Source: CAYXPR01 sp964467255
Lineage (GTDB): Bacteria; Pseudomonadota; Alphaproteobacteria; Rickettsiales; RGZB01
Assembly (NCBI GenBank): GCA_964467255.1
Contig: CAYXPR010000004.1
Coordinates: 1 to 64,000, forward strand
Direction: 5' to 3'
DNA: 64,000 nucleotides
Below, piece after piece: positions 9,599 through 17,589 of this stretch. Below the pieces are notes generated by a model. That model searched no databases. It was not told the origin of the DNA and worked only from the letters and a program-made list of their open reading frames with translations. The position numbers were made by a program, and so were the translations under genes. The first letter of the stretch is position 1; every line of letters begins with the position of its first letter.

Positions 9599-10303
9599 AT
9601 GCCTAAAAATCTGGTGGTGCTGACGGGTTCTGGAATTTCTGCCGAAAGCGGCATCCAGACCTTCCGCGGCGGCGGTGGCCTGTGGGACGGCTACCCCGTG
9701 GAAGACGTGGCAACACCGGAAGCCTTCCAGCGAGACCCTGATTTGGTGCAGGAGTTTTATAACACCCGCCGCGCCCAGCTGAAAAAAGTGCAGCCCAACC
9801 CCGCCCACCATGCGCTGGTGACGCTGGAGCAGGAGTGGGATGGGGATTTTCTGCTGGTGACGCAGAATGTGGATGATTTACACGAACGCGCCGGCAGCCA
9901 GAAACTAAGGCATATGCATGGGGAGTTACTCAAGGCGCGCTGTATTTACACCGAAATGGTGTATGAGTGGGAGGGTGACATGACCACCGAAACACGCTGC
10001 GAGTGTTGCGGTACCATGGGCGCGCTGCGTCCACACATTGTATGGTTCGGTGAAATGCCACTGTTTATGGACGAGATTTATCATGCGCTGCGCTGTGCGG
10101 ACGTGTTTCTTTCCATCGGCACTTCGGGCACGGTGTATCCCGCCGCGGGTTTTGTGCAGCAAGCACTGATGAATGGACGCGATTGCCATACGGTGGAAAT
10201 TAATTTAGAGCCGAGCGCAGGCGCAAGCCTGTTTGCCGAAACCATTCACGGCAAAGCCGGAGAAACCCTGCCGGAATTTGTGCAGCAATTATTGCGCGAG
10301 TAA
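9599..10303 (+). CDS. cobB: NAD-dependent protein deacylase, sirtuin (CobB type)
   Basis: Removes acyl groups from protein lysines, using NAD. The NAD-binding start is GSGISAESGIQTFRG, followed by TQNVDDLHERAG and the catalytic His in HMHGEL. Tyr54 and Arg57 (FYNTRR) are the pair that marks class III sirtuins able to remove succinyl and malonyl groups. The zinc-finger region is reduced: one Cys near ARC, then CECC. At 234 residues it is a minimal sirtuin. It begins one base after the ldcA stop and is probably the last gene of this operon. Confidence 0.93.
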   Translation: MPKNLVVLTGSGISAESGIQTFRGGGGLWDGYPVEDVATPEAFQRDPDLVQEFYNTRRAQLKKVQPNPAHHALVTLEQEWDGDFLLVTQNVDDLHERAGSQKLRHMHGELLKARCIYTEMVYEWEGDMTTETRCECCGTMGALRPHIVWFGEMPLFMDEIYHALRCADVFLSIGTSGTVYPAAGFVQQALMNGRDCHTVEINLEPSAGASLFAETIHGKAGETLPEFVQQLLRE

Positions 10304-10328
10304 TTGTTAGTGTGAATTGTTGGAGGGC

Positions 10329-10360
10329 TTAACGGTTTTTTAATTAAAATGCGTTATAGT
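10329..10360 (+). promoter_or_regulatory. CtrA-type box with -10 element
   Basis: TTAA at 10329-10332, seven bases, TTAA at 10340-10343, then TATAGT at 10355-10360. The spacing exactly fits the CtrA consensus TTAA-N7-TTAA. The hexamer is a good -10 starting 26 bases from the box start, placing transcription start about 17 bases before the 72-aa gene. Confidence 0.75.
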
Positions 10361-10383
10361 TCTTCTATCAAAGGAGAACAAAC

Positions 10384-10602
10384 ATGCTGACTATTTCCTC
10401 CCTCATTGTTCCCGCCTGGTTTATTGAAGCAAAAATGGCTGGCCTTCCCGACGCGGAAATTCGCGTGAAGCTATTTGCCTATGCCAAAGAAATTGAAGTG
10501 TATCGGGAAGACCAAAGTGATGACCCGCTGGAAAGCGGTGAAAATTGGGTTGAAGCGATGCTTTCGCTCTATTCCGAATATTACAAAAAAGGTGCGGTGT
10601 AA
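10384..10602 (+). CDS. Small protein of unknown function (72 aa)
   Basis: I do not recognise the family. Support for a real gene is contextual: AAAGGAG lies at proper spacing before the ATG, with a CtrA-type promoter just upstream. The protein is acidic, probably helical, rich in Glu, Tyr and Ala, with no membrane segment or cysteine. It starts MLTISSLIVPAWFIEAKMAG and ends in a short Lys-Lys-Gly tail. It stands alone, convergent with mltG. A role in cell-cycle or motility control is inferred only from the promoter. Confidence 0.7.
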   Translation: MLTISSLIVPAWFIEAKMAGLPDAEIRVKLFAYAKEIEVYREDQSDDPLESGENWVEAMLSLYSEYYKKGAV

Positions 10603-10606
10603 CCAA

Positions 10607-10626
10607 GTAAGGCTAGTTTGCCTTAC
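10607..10626. terminator. Hairpin between convergent genes (weak terminator candidate)
   Basis: GTAAGGC at 10607-10613 and GCCTTAC at 10620-10626 form a perfect 7-bp stem with a 6-base loop, covering the stop of mltG and lying just after the 72-aa gene. Neither strand has a clear T run, so intrinsic termination is uncertain. Confidence 0.35.
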
Positions 10627-11656
10627 CCGCTGCGGGTGCAGAGGCTGCTGCTTTGGCCGCGGCTCGCTGCTTCGAGAGCTCAAGCCTGTAGCGCCGCACA
10701 TTGCGGTTATGTTCATCGAGTGTTTTGGCGAACACATGCCCACCCTTACCGTCTGCCACGAAATACAGATAATCACTGCTCGGCGGATTGAGCACGGCTT
10801 TGATGCTCTCGAGCCCCGGGTTGCAAATAGGGCCGGGGGGCAGGCCTGCGTTTTTATAGGTGTTGTAGGCAGAGATGGTTTCCTCTAAATCGCGCCGCGA
10901 AAGTGCGCGCCCGAGCGGCAGGCCACCCGTGATGGCGTAAATCACCGTGGGGTCGGACTGCAACGGCATGCCTTTGATGAGGCGATTGGTAAATACGGCG
11001 GCGACTTCCGGACGCTCAGAGGCCACGCCCGTTTCTTTTTCCACCACCGAGGCGAGCGCGATGGCCTGCTCCAGATTTTTTACCGGAATGGCCGCGCCAC
11101 GATTTTCCCACAGCCTATTCACCGCTTCGGTGTGCGCCGCTTGCATGCGTGCTAACACTTCAGCATAGGTTTCGCCTGAGATATATTGGTAGGTTTCCGG
11201 CAGCACCGAGCCTTCTTTAATGCTGGTGAGTTTTTCACCTTCGAGCCCTTCGGCACTGTTAATGGCGGCCATTACCTGCAGCGCTGAAAACCCCTCTGGC
11301 ACGGTGACCACGCGCTCATATACATCGCCTTTCGCGAGCTTATCCAGCACATCGAGCGGCGTAGCACCCGCGGGCAGGAGATATTCCCCCGCCTTGAGAG
11401 ACGTTTTGGGATAATACGCGTAATAACCAATGCGGAAGAGCAGCGGGTGACGGATGACACCTTGCCCCTCAAGTGTGGAGGCAATGCCCGAAACACCCGT
11501 GCCTTTTTTCACGCGGGCGAGCGTTTCAGAGGTAAGAGGGCCGCTGCCTTGCATGTAAAACAGGATGAAGCCGATGGCGATTAATAATGCGGCAATGACA
11601 AAAGAGAGGAAAAAAATCAGGGCTGTTTTTTTTCTAACCCTGCCCCGCCGCGCCAT
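10613..11656 (-). CDS. mltG: Endolytic murein transglycosylase MltG (YceG-like)
   Basis: Inner-membrane enzyme that cuts nascent glycan strands and sets their length. There is a short basic cytoplasmic tail, a single membrane segment at about residues 12-32, then a periplasmic domain with a LysM-like part and the YceG catalytic core. The core carries ASVVEKETG, with the catalytic Glu, followed by VAAVFTNRL and LQSDPTVIYA. At 347 residues it is normal, with an Ala/Lys-rich end. The ATG overlaps the fabF stop by one base, as often seen for mltG after fabF. Confidence 0.95.
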   Translation of the reverse strand: MARRGRVRKKTALIFFLSFVIAALLIAIGFILFYMQGSGPLTSETLARVKKGTGVSGIASTLEGQGVIRHPLLFRIGYYAYYPKTSLKAGEYLLPAGATPLDVLDKLAKGDVYERVVTVPEGFSALQVMAAINSAEGLEGEKLTSIKEGSVLPETYQYISGETYAEVLARMQAAHTEAVNRLWENRGAAIPVKNLEQAIALASVVEKETGVASERPEVAAVFTNRLIKGMPLQSDPTVIYAITGGLPLGRALSRRDLEETISAYNTYKNAGLPPGPICNPGLESIKAVLNPPSSDYLYFVADGKGGHVFAKTLDEHNRNVRRYRLELSKQRAAAKAAASAPAAGKAN

Positions 11657-12915
11657 TAGCCGACCTTTTTGAAGATGACCGAGGCGTTGGTGCCGCCAAA
11701 CCCGAAGGAGTTGGAAAGCGCCACGTTGATGCTGCGCTTTTTGGCCTTATGCGGCACAAAATCAAGGTCACAGCCCTCAGATGGATTATCGAGGTTCAGG
11801 GTAGGTGGTGCCACCTGATCGCGAATGGCGAGGATGGAGAAAATCGCTTCCACCGCACCTGCAGCACCCAAGAGGTGACCGATGGAGGATTTGGTGGAGG
11901 ACATAGAGAGCTTATAAGCGTGTTCGCCGAACATACGCTTTACGGCAATCACCTCAATACCATCCCCCATGGGGGTGGAGGTGCCGTGGGCGTTGATGTA
12001 GTCTACTTGTTCGGGCTTGAGGCCTGCTTTTTCCATCGCCATTTTCATGGCGCGGAAACCACCATCGCCTTCCGGCTCAGGTGAGGTGATATGATAGGCA
12101 TCGCCGGAAAGGCCGTAACCGACCACTTCGGCATAAATTTTCGCGCCACGCTTTTTGGCGTGTTCGTAATCTTCCAGCACCACGATGCCCGCGCCTTCAC
12201 CCATAACGAAACCGTCGCGGTCTTTGTCCCACGGGCGGGAGGCTTTGGTGGGTGTATCGTTAAACGAGGTGGAAAGTGCACGCGCAGAGGCAAAGCCTGC
12301 AATGCCGATGTTGCAGATGGCGCTTTCCGCACCACCGGCAATCATCACGTCGGCATCGCCACGGCGGATAATGTCAGCCGCATCACCAATGGCGTGCGCA
12401 CCCGTGGCGCAGGCGGTAACAACGGAGTGATTCGGGCCCTTGAAGCCATATTTCATCGACACCTGACCAGAGGCGAGGTTGATGAGGCAGGAAGGGATAA
12501 AGAAGGGTGACAGGCGGCGTGCGCCTTTTTCTTTTACTAGCAATACGCCGTCTTCAATTTCAGGCAGGCCGCCAATGCCGGAGCCAATCATGACGCCGGT
12601 GCGGATTTTGTCGGCATCAGTGGAGGGCTGCCAGCCGGAATCAGCCACGGCCATTTCAGAGGCGGCGAGTGCAAAATGGATGAACAGACCCAGCTTGCGC
12701 TGGTCTTTGGGCGGAATGTAGGTGTCGGGGTTGAATTGGCCCGGTTCGGTGCCGTATTTGACTTCACCCGCGACCTTGGCAGGCAGGTCGGTGACATCGA
12801 AGCGCCGAATCGGCCCAAGGCCGGACTCACCCGCCAGCAGTTTCGACCATGTGGCTTCTACACCGCTTGCCAGCGGCGTTACCAGACCCAACCCTGTAAC
12901 GACAACCCGTTTCAT
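11656..12915 (-). CDS. fabF: 3-oxoacyl-ACP synthase II
   Basis: Condensing enzyme of type II fatty-acid elongation, joining malonyl-ACP to acyl-ACP. The active-site triad is visible: Cys near residue 169 in VVTACATGAH, His in NAHGTSTPMGD, and His in SSIGHLLGAAGA. The 419-residue length fits the family. It lies downstream of acpP on the minus strand, separated by a 9-bp hairpin, and is translationally linked to mltG. Confidence 0.97.
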   Translation of the reverse strand: MKRVVVTGLGLVTPLASGVEATWSKLLAGESGLGPIRRFDVTDLPAKVAGEVKYGTEPGQFNPDTYIPPKDQRKLGLFIHFALAASEMAVADSGWQPSTDADKIRTGVMIGSGIGGLPEIEDGVLLVKEKGARRLSPFFIPSCLINLASGQVSMKYGFKGPNHSVVTACATGAHAIGDAADIIRRGDADVMIAGGAESAICNIGIAGFASARALSTSFNDTPTKASRPWDKDRDGFVMGEGAGIVVLEDYEHAKKRGAKIYAEVVGYGLSGDAYHITSPEPEGDGGFRAMKMAMEKAGLKPEQVDYINAHGTSTPMGDGIEVIAVKRMFGEHAYKLSMSSTKSSIGHLLGAAGAVEAIFSILAIRDQVAPPTLNLDNPSEGCDLDFVPHKAKKRSINVALSNSFGFGGTNASVIFKKVG

Positions 12916-12950
12916 GCGTTTTTAGCCCTTGGGGACACCCTAAAACGGCG

Positions 12951-12975
12951 TGCCCCCTTTGATGAGAAGGGGGCA
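12951..12975 (-). terminator. Hairpin between acpP and fabF (attenuator candidate)
   Basis: TGCCCCCTT at 12951-12959 and AAGGGGGCA at 12967-12975 form a perfect 9-bp GC-rich stem with a 7-base loop. On the minus strand a short TTTT follows about ten bases later. A partial terminator would let acpP be made in excess over fabF. Confidence 0.55.
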
Positions 12976-13001
12976 GCCAGATGAAATTAACCTAAAGAAG
13001 A

Positions 13002-13235
13002 TTAGTTGTTTTCGTCAATGAAGCGTACGGCGTCTTCCACCGTGACGATTTTTTCAGCGGCTTCATCGGGAATTTCGATACCGAATTCTTCTTCAAATGC
13101 CATTACCAGTTCGACCTGGTCAAGGCTGTCAGCACCGAGATCATCGGTGAAGCTGGCATTGGAGGTAATCTTGTCTTCGTCAACATCGAGATGCTCAGCC
13201 ACGATTTTCTTAACGCGTGCTTCGATATCGCTCAT
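13002..13235 (-). CDS. acpP: Acyl carrier protein
   Basis: 77-residue acidic carrier of growing fatty acyl chains. The phosphopantetheine attachment Ser is in GADSLDQVELVMAFEE, near residue 37. The ATG is preceded by GAATGAGGAC on the minus strand. It sits between fabG and fabF, the usual order. The hairpin after it may hold down read-through into fabF. Confidence 0.97.
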   Translation of the reverse strand: MSDIEARVKKIVAEHLDVDEDKITSNASFTDDLGADSLDQVELVMAFEEEFGIEIPDEAAEKIVTVEDAVRFIDENN

Positions 13236-13326
13236 ATCTCGTCCTCATTCAAAGTTAAAAATTATGTTCACCAAATTAGCGGCGATTTGCACGTTGTCCA
13301 GCAAAAAATGCAATTGCATGAGTTAC

Positions 13327-14064
13327 TTAGACCATTAGCATCCCGCCGTTTACATGCAGGGTTTGCCCTGTCACGTATTTCGCCTCGCCAGAAGCAAGGA
13401 AATGCACCGCTGCAGCCACATCGGCGGCTTCACCAAAAGCCCCCATAGGTATACGGTCTTTCATCGCTTGCTTTTGCGCATCATTCAGTGCGTCGGTCAT
13501 CGGGGTGCTGATAAAACCCGGTGCGACACAGTTAATTGTGATATTGCGGCTAGCCACTTCCGCCGCCAGTGATTTGGACATGCCGATGATACCGGCTTTG
13601 GAGGCGCAGTAATTGGCCTGACCCGCGTTGCCCATAACCCCCACGATGGAGGTGACGTTCACCACGCGGCCGAAACGCTGCTTCATCATGCCGCGCAGGG
13701 CGCCCCTAATAAGGATAAACGAGGCGGTGAGGTTGACGTCCAGCACCTGCTGCCAGTCTTCATCGCTCATGCGCATGGCAAGACCGTCTTTGGTGATGCC
13801 AGCATTATTAATGATGATATCAAGGCCACCAAGCGCCGTTTCGGCGTCACCCGCCAGTTTTTTCACGGCTTCTTTGTCGGAAAGGTTGCACGTCAGCACG
13901 GCCGCTTTGCCGCCCAACACGCCATTTACTTCATCAAGCTTTTCCTTACGTGTGCCGGAAAGAGCCACGGACGCACCCGCATCGGCCAAACGCTTGGCAA
14001 TGGTTTCGCCAATGCCGCCGCTGGCGCCGGTAATCAGAGCTTTTTTGCCTGCTAATGAAAACAT
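13327..14064 (-). CDS. fabG: 3-oxoacyl-ACP reductase
   Basis: NADPH-dependent short-chain dehydrogenase that reduces the beta-keto group in each fatty-acid cycle. 245 residues from the ATG at 14064, which has GGGAGAGGG upstream; an earlier in-frame start would add 23 residues unlike the family. The cofactor motif is TGASGGIG, then NNAG. The catalytic residues are the Ser in VNVTSIVG, and the Tyr and Lys in NYCASKAG. It lies between fabD and acpP. Confidence 0.96.
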   Translation of the reverse strand: MFSLAGKKALITGASGGIGETIAKRLADAGASVALSGTRKEKLDEVNGVLGGKAAVLTCNLSDKEAVKKLAGDAETALGGLDIIINNAGITKDGLAMRMSDEDWQQVLDVNLTASFILIRGALRGMMKQRFGRVVNVTSIVGVMGNAGQANYCASKAGIIGMSKSLAAEVASRNITINCVAPGFISTPMTDALNDAQKQAMKDRIPMGAFGEAADVAAAVHFLASGEAKYVTGQTLHVNGGMLMV

Positions 14065-14138
14065 GGGCGTAACACCCTCTCCCGTATTATTTTCGGGGGG
14101 TATTAGCAGGGAAATGGGGGAGTTTGTCAACATTTGTT

Positions 14139-15089
14139 TTAGGCCGAAAGACTGGCAAGGAACTGCTCAATTTCCATCGGCGTGCCGACCGAAATCGGCT
14201 GGAGTGCCTCTTCCGTGCGCTTGGTAAGACCGGAGAGGATTTTACCATGCCCGATTTCCACCGTGACGTTCACGCCCTTTTTCGCAAGGTAGTGAATGCT
14301 TTCGCGCCAGCGCACCATGCCCGTAACCTGCTCAACCAGCAACTTGCGGATTTCATCGGGATTCACCGTTTCAGTTGCCGTAACGTTTGCCACCAGCGGC
14401 ACCGAAGGGGCTTTAAGCGTGATGCTGGCAAGGGCTTCTTCCATACGCTTTGCAGCAGGCGCCATGAGGGCGGAATGGAACGGCGCGCTCACTGCTAACG
14501 GCAGCAGGCGCTTTGCGCCTTTGGCGGAGGCAATAGGGGCAGCGCGCTCGATGGCACCCGTGGTGCCGGAAATAACCACCTGACCGGGGGAGTTGTCATT
14601 CGCTACCTGACAGACTTCGCCGCTGGCGGCTTCCTCTGCGATGATTTTGGCCGTATCAAGGTCTACGCCGAGCAGCACGCCCATGCTGCCTTTACCCTGC
14701 GGCACGGCTTCCTGCATGGCACGACCACGGATTTGCAGCAGGCGGGCCGTATCAGCCAGCGTGAGGCACCCTGCGGCGCACAGCGCGGAATATTCACCCA
14801 GCGAATGACCCGCCACATAGGCGGCCACGTTCGGTAGCTTAAGCTTGCCCTGCTTTTCTAAGATACGGAACACCGCGAGCGAAGTTGCCATAATCGCAGG
14901 CTGCGCATTTTCGGTGAGGGTGAGGGGCTCAATCGGCCCTTCAAACATAAGTTTAGAGAGTTTGGTGCCAAGCGCATCATCGACTTCTTGAAACACTTCG
15001 CGCGCTTCAAGGAAGGAGGCGGCGAGCTCTTTGCCCATGCCCACAGCCTGTGAACCTTGGCCGGGGAAAATAAATGCGCGTTTTGTCAT
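14139..15089 (-). CDS. fabD: Malonyl-CoA:ACP transacylase
   Basis: Loads malonate onto ACP. The nucleophile elbow GHSLGEYSALCAAG holds the active Ser, the N-terminus has FIFPGQGSQAVGMGK, and the partner His lies in SAPFHSALMAP. The 316 residues are typical. It is the first fab gene of the minus-strand cluster, about 75 bases before fabG. The gap to the upstream PCu(A)C gene is only 21 bases, so the copper genes may share its transcript. Confidence 0.96.
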   Translation of the reverse strand: MTKRAFIFPGQGSQAVGMGKELAASFLEAREVFQEVDDALGTKLSKLMFEGPIEPLTLTENAQPAIMATSLAVFRILEKQGKLKLPNVAAYVAGHSLGEYSALCAAGCLTLADTARLLQIRGRAMQEAVPQGKGSMGVLLGVDLDTAKIIAEEAASGEVCQVANDNSPGQVVISGTTGAIERAAPIASAKGAKRLLPLAVSAPFHSALMAPAAKRMEEALASITLKAPSVPLVANVTATETVNPDEIRKLLVEQVTGMVRWRESIHYLAKKGVNVTVEIGHGKILSGLTKRTEEALQPISVGTPMEIEQFLASLSA

Positions 15090-15110
15090 GGCGAGGAGTC
15101 CTTGTGATGA

Positions 15111-15560
15111 TTAGTGGTTGGAATGGCCGCCAATGGTGGCGTCTTCCATTGATTTAACAGCGGCGGAGATTTTCTGCTCACCGGATTTTTCAAAGGTGAG
15201 GGTGACGGGTACGCTCTCGCCTTTTTTCAGTGTTTGCTTTAGTTCGAAAAACATTAAATGGTCACCGCCTGGTGCGAGGGTGACGGTTTTGCCTGCGGGC
15301 ACATCCAGCTTTTCGAGCTTGCGCATCTGCATCACACCATCAGCCATTTTCATGGTGTGGATTTCCACGCGGCCTGCCACCGGGCTGCTCGCTGCAACCA
15401 GTGCGTCATCCGTTTTGCCGCTGTTGGTGATTTCAAGGTAACCGGCGGTGATTTCGCTTTGCACTAGCGAGGCGCGCACCCAAGGGGAATTCACCGCAAC
15501 ATCTGCTGCAGAAGCAACAAGCGGAAACAGAAGTGCAATAGCAGCAAGTAATAAACGCAT
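15111..15560 (-). CDS. Copper chaperone PCu(A)C
   Basis: Periplasmic copper(I) carrier that helps metallate the CuA centre of cytochrome c oxidase. A signal peptide covers the first ~18 residues (LLLAAIALLFPLVASA). The ligand pattern H-M-x10-M-x21-H-x-M can be followed from EIHTMKMADGVMQM to DHLMFFEL. Residues end in a His-containing tail, GGHSNH. The start is 3 bases downstream of the Sco1 stop, the common pairing for CuA assembly. Confidence 0.93.
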   Translation of the reverse strand: MRLLLAAIALLFPLVASAADVAVNSPWVRASLVQSEITAGYLEITNSGKTDDALVAASSPVAGRVEIHTMKMADGVMQMRKLEKLDVPAGKTVTLAPGGDHLMFFELKQTLKKGESVPVTLTFEKSGEQKISAAVKSMEDATIGGHSNH

Positions 15561-15563
15561 GGG

Positions 15564-16178
15564 CTAGCCTTTCAGGTTTTTGCGGATTTCAGTGATGATG
15601 AGTTCCGGCTTTTCATTATGCTGGAAGTGCGTGATGTATTTTCCGTCGCGCCCCATGAGATACATGTAGGCAGAATGGTCCATCATGTAATCGGTCATGG
15701 TTTTGTCCTGCACTTTTTTGGCATACACGCGATAGGCTTTGATGGCCGCATCTACCTGCTCACGCGTGCCAGTGAGGCCCTGAATAGCAGGGTGGAAGTT
15801 TGAAAGGTAGCCGTTCAGTTGTTCGACCGTGTCGCGCTCGGGGTCGATGGTGATGAAGATGGGCACCACCTGCGTGGCTTCGTTTTCGCTCAGCTGGCTC
15901 ATGACGTTTTTCATCACCAGCAAATCAGCAGGGCAAATATCGGGGCAGTAAGTGAAACCGAAAAACACCAGCATGAATTTGCCCGCATAGGTTTGGTCAG
16001 TAACGGCAGCGCCCTTGTGATTGGTGAGTGCAAACGCGCCGCCAATACCCGCTTCACCTGTGGCAGTGGAGGTGATGCGGCCATGACCGTTTTCAGAAAT
16101 TTTCTTCGGGGAAAATAACAGTACGGCAGCGGCAACGAGAACGATAGCAAGGACAACAGACAGATGTTTGATTTTCAT
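15564..16178 (-). CDS. SCO1/SenC copper-binding assembly protein
   Basis: Thioredoxin-fold membrane-anchored protein for cytochrome oxidase CuA assembly. An N-terminal membrane anchor (VVLAIVLVAAAVLLF) is followed by a periplasmic domain with the copper and redox motif CPDIC in FTYCPDICPADL, and the third ligand His in DHSAYMYLMG. At 204 residues it is normal. It is followed after 3 bases by the PCu(A)C gene. No oxidase subunit is in the window. Confidence 0.94.
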   Translation of the reverse strand: MKIKHLSVVLAIVLVAAAVLLFSPKKISENGHGRITSTATGEAGIGGAFALTNHKGAAVTDQTYAGKFMLVFFGFTYCPDICPADLLVMKNVMSQLSENEATQVVPIFITIDPERDTVEQLNGYLSNFHPAIQGLTGTREQVDAAIKAYRVYAKKVQDKTMTDYMMDHSAYMYLMGRDGKYITHFQHNEKPELIITEIRKNLKG

Positions 16179-16190
16179 GAGAAGCCTCCC

Positions 16191-17471
16191 TTACGATGCT
16201 TTGAGTAAACGGATGGCGCGCCAGCCAATATCGCGGCGGCAGAAGCCTTGCGGCCAATCAATTGCATCGACGGCACGGTAGGCTTTTTGCTGTGCGTCGA
16301 GCGCGTTTTTACCAAGCGCGGTAACGCCCAGCACACGCCCGCCCGTGGCGATGATTTTGCCATTCTCTTTTTTCGTTCCGGCGTGGAATACGGTCACGTC
16401 CGGTAGCGCATTTGCTTTTTCGAGCGCTTTGATTTCCGTGCCCTTCACGTAATCACCAGGGTAGCCTTCCGCCGCCATCACGACGCACAGCGCCGTGTGC
16501 GATTTGAGCTTTACGGTTTTGCCTGCGAGCTTGCCATCTGCACCGTCGACGAGGAGCTGCACGAAGTCGCCCTCAAAGCGCGGCAGCAGCACCTGTGTTT
16601 CGGGGTCGCCGAAGCGCGTGTTGATTTCCAGCAGCTGCGGCCCTTTTTTGGTGACCATGAGGCCAGCGAACAAAATGCCTTTATACGGAATACCGTCTTT
16701 CGCCATGCCGTGGATAAGCGGGTTCACGATGGTTTCCATCACCTGCTTGTGCAGCGCGTCGGTAACAACCGGCGCGGGGGAATAAGTGCCCATGCCGCCC
16801 GTGTTGGGGCCGGTGTCGCCATCGCCTACGCGTTTATGGTCCTGCGCTGAGCCAAAGGCGAGCGCGATTTTTCCATCGCACACAGCAAAGAAACTGGCTT
16901 CCTCGCCATCTAAAAATTCTTCAATCACCACCGTGTTGCCCGCATCACCAAATTTGCCTGCGAACATTTCATCCACGGCTTTTTCGGCATCAGCATGATT
17001 TTCAGCAATCACCACACCTTTACCCGCAGCGAGGCCGTCTGCCTTTACCACGATGGGGGCGGATTGTTTTTTGAGGAATGCTTTTGCACTGGCGGCATCG
17101 GTGAAGCTGCCATAGGCGGCGGTGGGAATGTTGTATTTGATGCAGAGGTCTTTGGTGAATTTTTTGGAGCCCTCGAGCTGCGCGGCTTTTTTGCTGGGGC
17201 CGAAGACGCGGATGCCTTCTTTTTCCAAATAATCGGCGATACCTGCCACGAGCGGTGCTTCAGGGCCGACGAACACAAGTCCAATTTGCTTCTGTTTACA
17301 GAAGGCGGCGATGCCCGCAAAGTCATCGTCTTTAATGCTGACAAGTTCTGCCAATTCGCCCACGCCCGCATTGCCCGGAAGGCAGTACAGCTTCTCGGTT
17401 TGCGGCGACTGTTTGATAAGCCATGCGAGGGCGTGTTCGCGCCCGCCAGAGCCAATGAGCAGAATGTTCAT
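16191..17471 (-). CDS. purD: Phosphoribosylamine-glycine ligase
   Basis: Second step of purine synthesis: joins glycine to phosphoribosylamine with ATP. 426 residues from the ATG at 17471, giving the family N-terminus MNILLIGSGGREHALAW; a longer reading frame upstream has no family match. ATP-grasp features include IVVKADGLAAGKGV, GPNTGGMGTYSP and LEINTRFGDPETQ. It is the first gene of a minus-strand run with the Sco1 gene 12 bases after its stop, and it is divergent from xseA. Confidence 0.97.
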   Translation of the reverse strand: MNILLIGSGGREHALAWLIKQSPQTEKLYCLPGNAGVGELAELVSIKDDDFAGIAAFCKQKQIGLVFVGPEAPLVAGIADYLEKEGIRVFGPSKKAAQLEGSKKFTKDLCIKYNIPTAAYGSFTDAASAKAFLKKQSAPIVVKADGLAAGKGVVIAENHADAEKAVDEMFAGKFGDAGNTVVIEEFLDGEEASFFAVCDGKIALAFGSAQDHKRVGDGDTGPNTGGMGTYSPAPVVTDALHKQVMETIVNPLIHGMAKDGIPYKGILFAGLMVTKKGPQLLEINTRFGDPETQVLLPRFEGDFVQLLVDGADGKLAGKTVKLKSHTALCVVMAAEGYPGDYVKGTEIKALEKANALPDVTVFHAGTKKENGKIIATGGRVLGVTALGKNALDAQQKAYRAVDAIDWPQGFCRRDIGWRAIRLLKAS

Positions 17472-17534
17472 TTTCAGATCCCTTTTTGCCCTGTTTTTAA
17501 AAGGCAGGCAGGGTATACCCCAGCCATGCCCGAA

Positions 17535-17558
17535 ATGCAAGTTTGCCCCCACTTGCAT
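17535..17558. repeat. Perfect inverted repeat between purD and xseA
   Basis: ATGCAAGT at 17535-17542, an 8-base spacer TTGCCCCC, and ACTTGCAT at 17551-17558. It lies in the 118-base divergent region, 32 bases before the xseA start and 64 before purD. It may be an operator for a dimeric regulator or an RNA hairpin in the xseA leader. Confidence 0.6.
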
Positions 17559-17589
17559 CTTGCCTGCAGCAGGGCTAGTTTCAAAGGGT

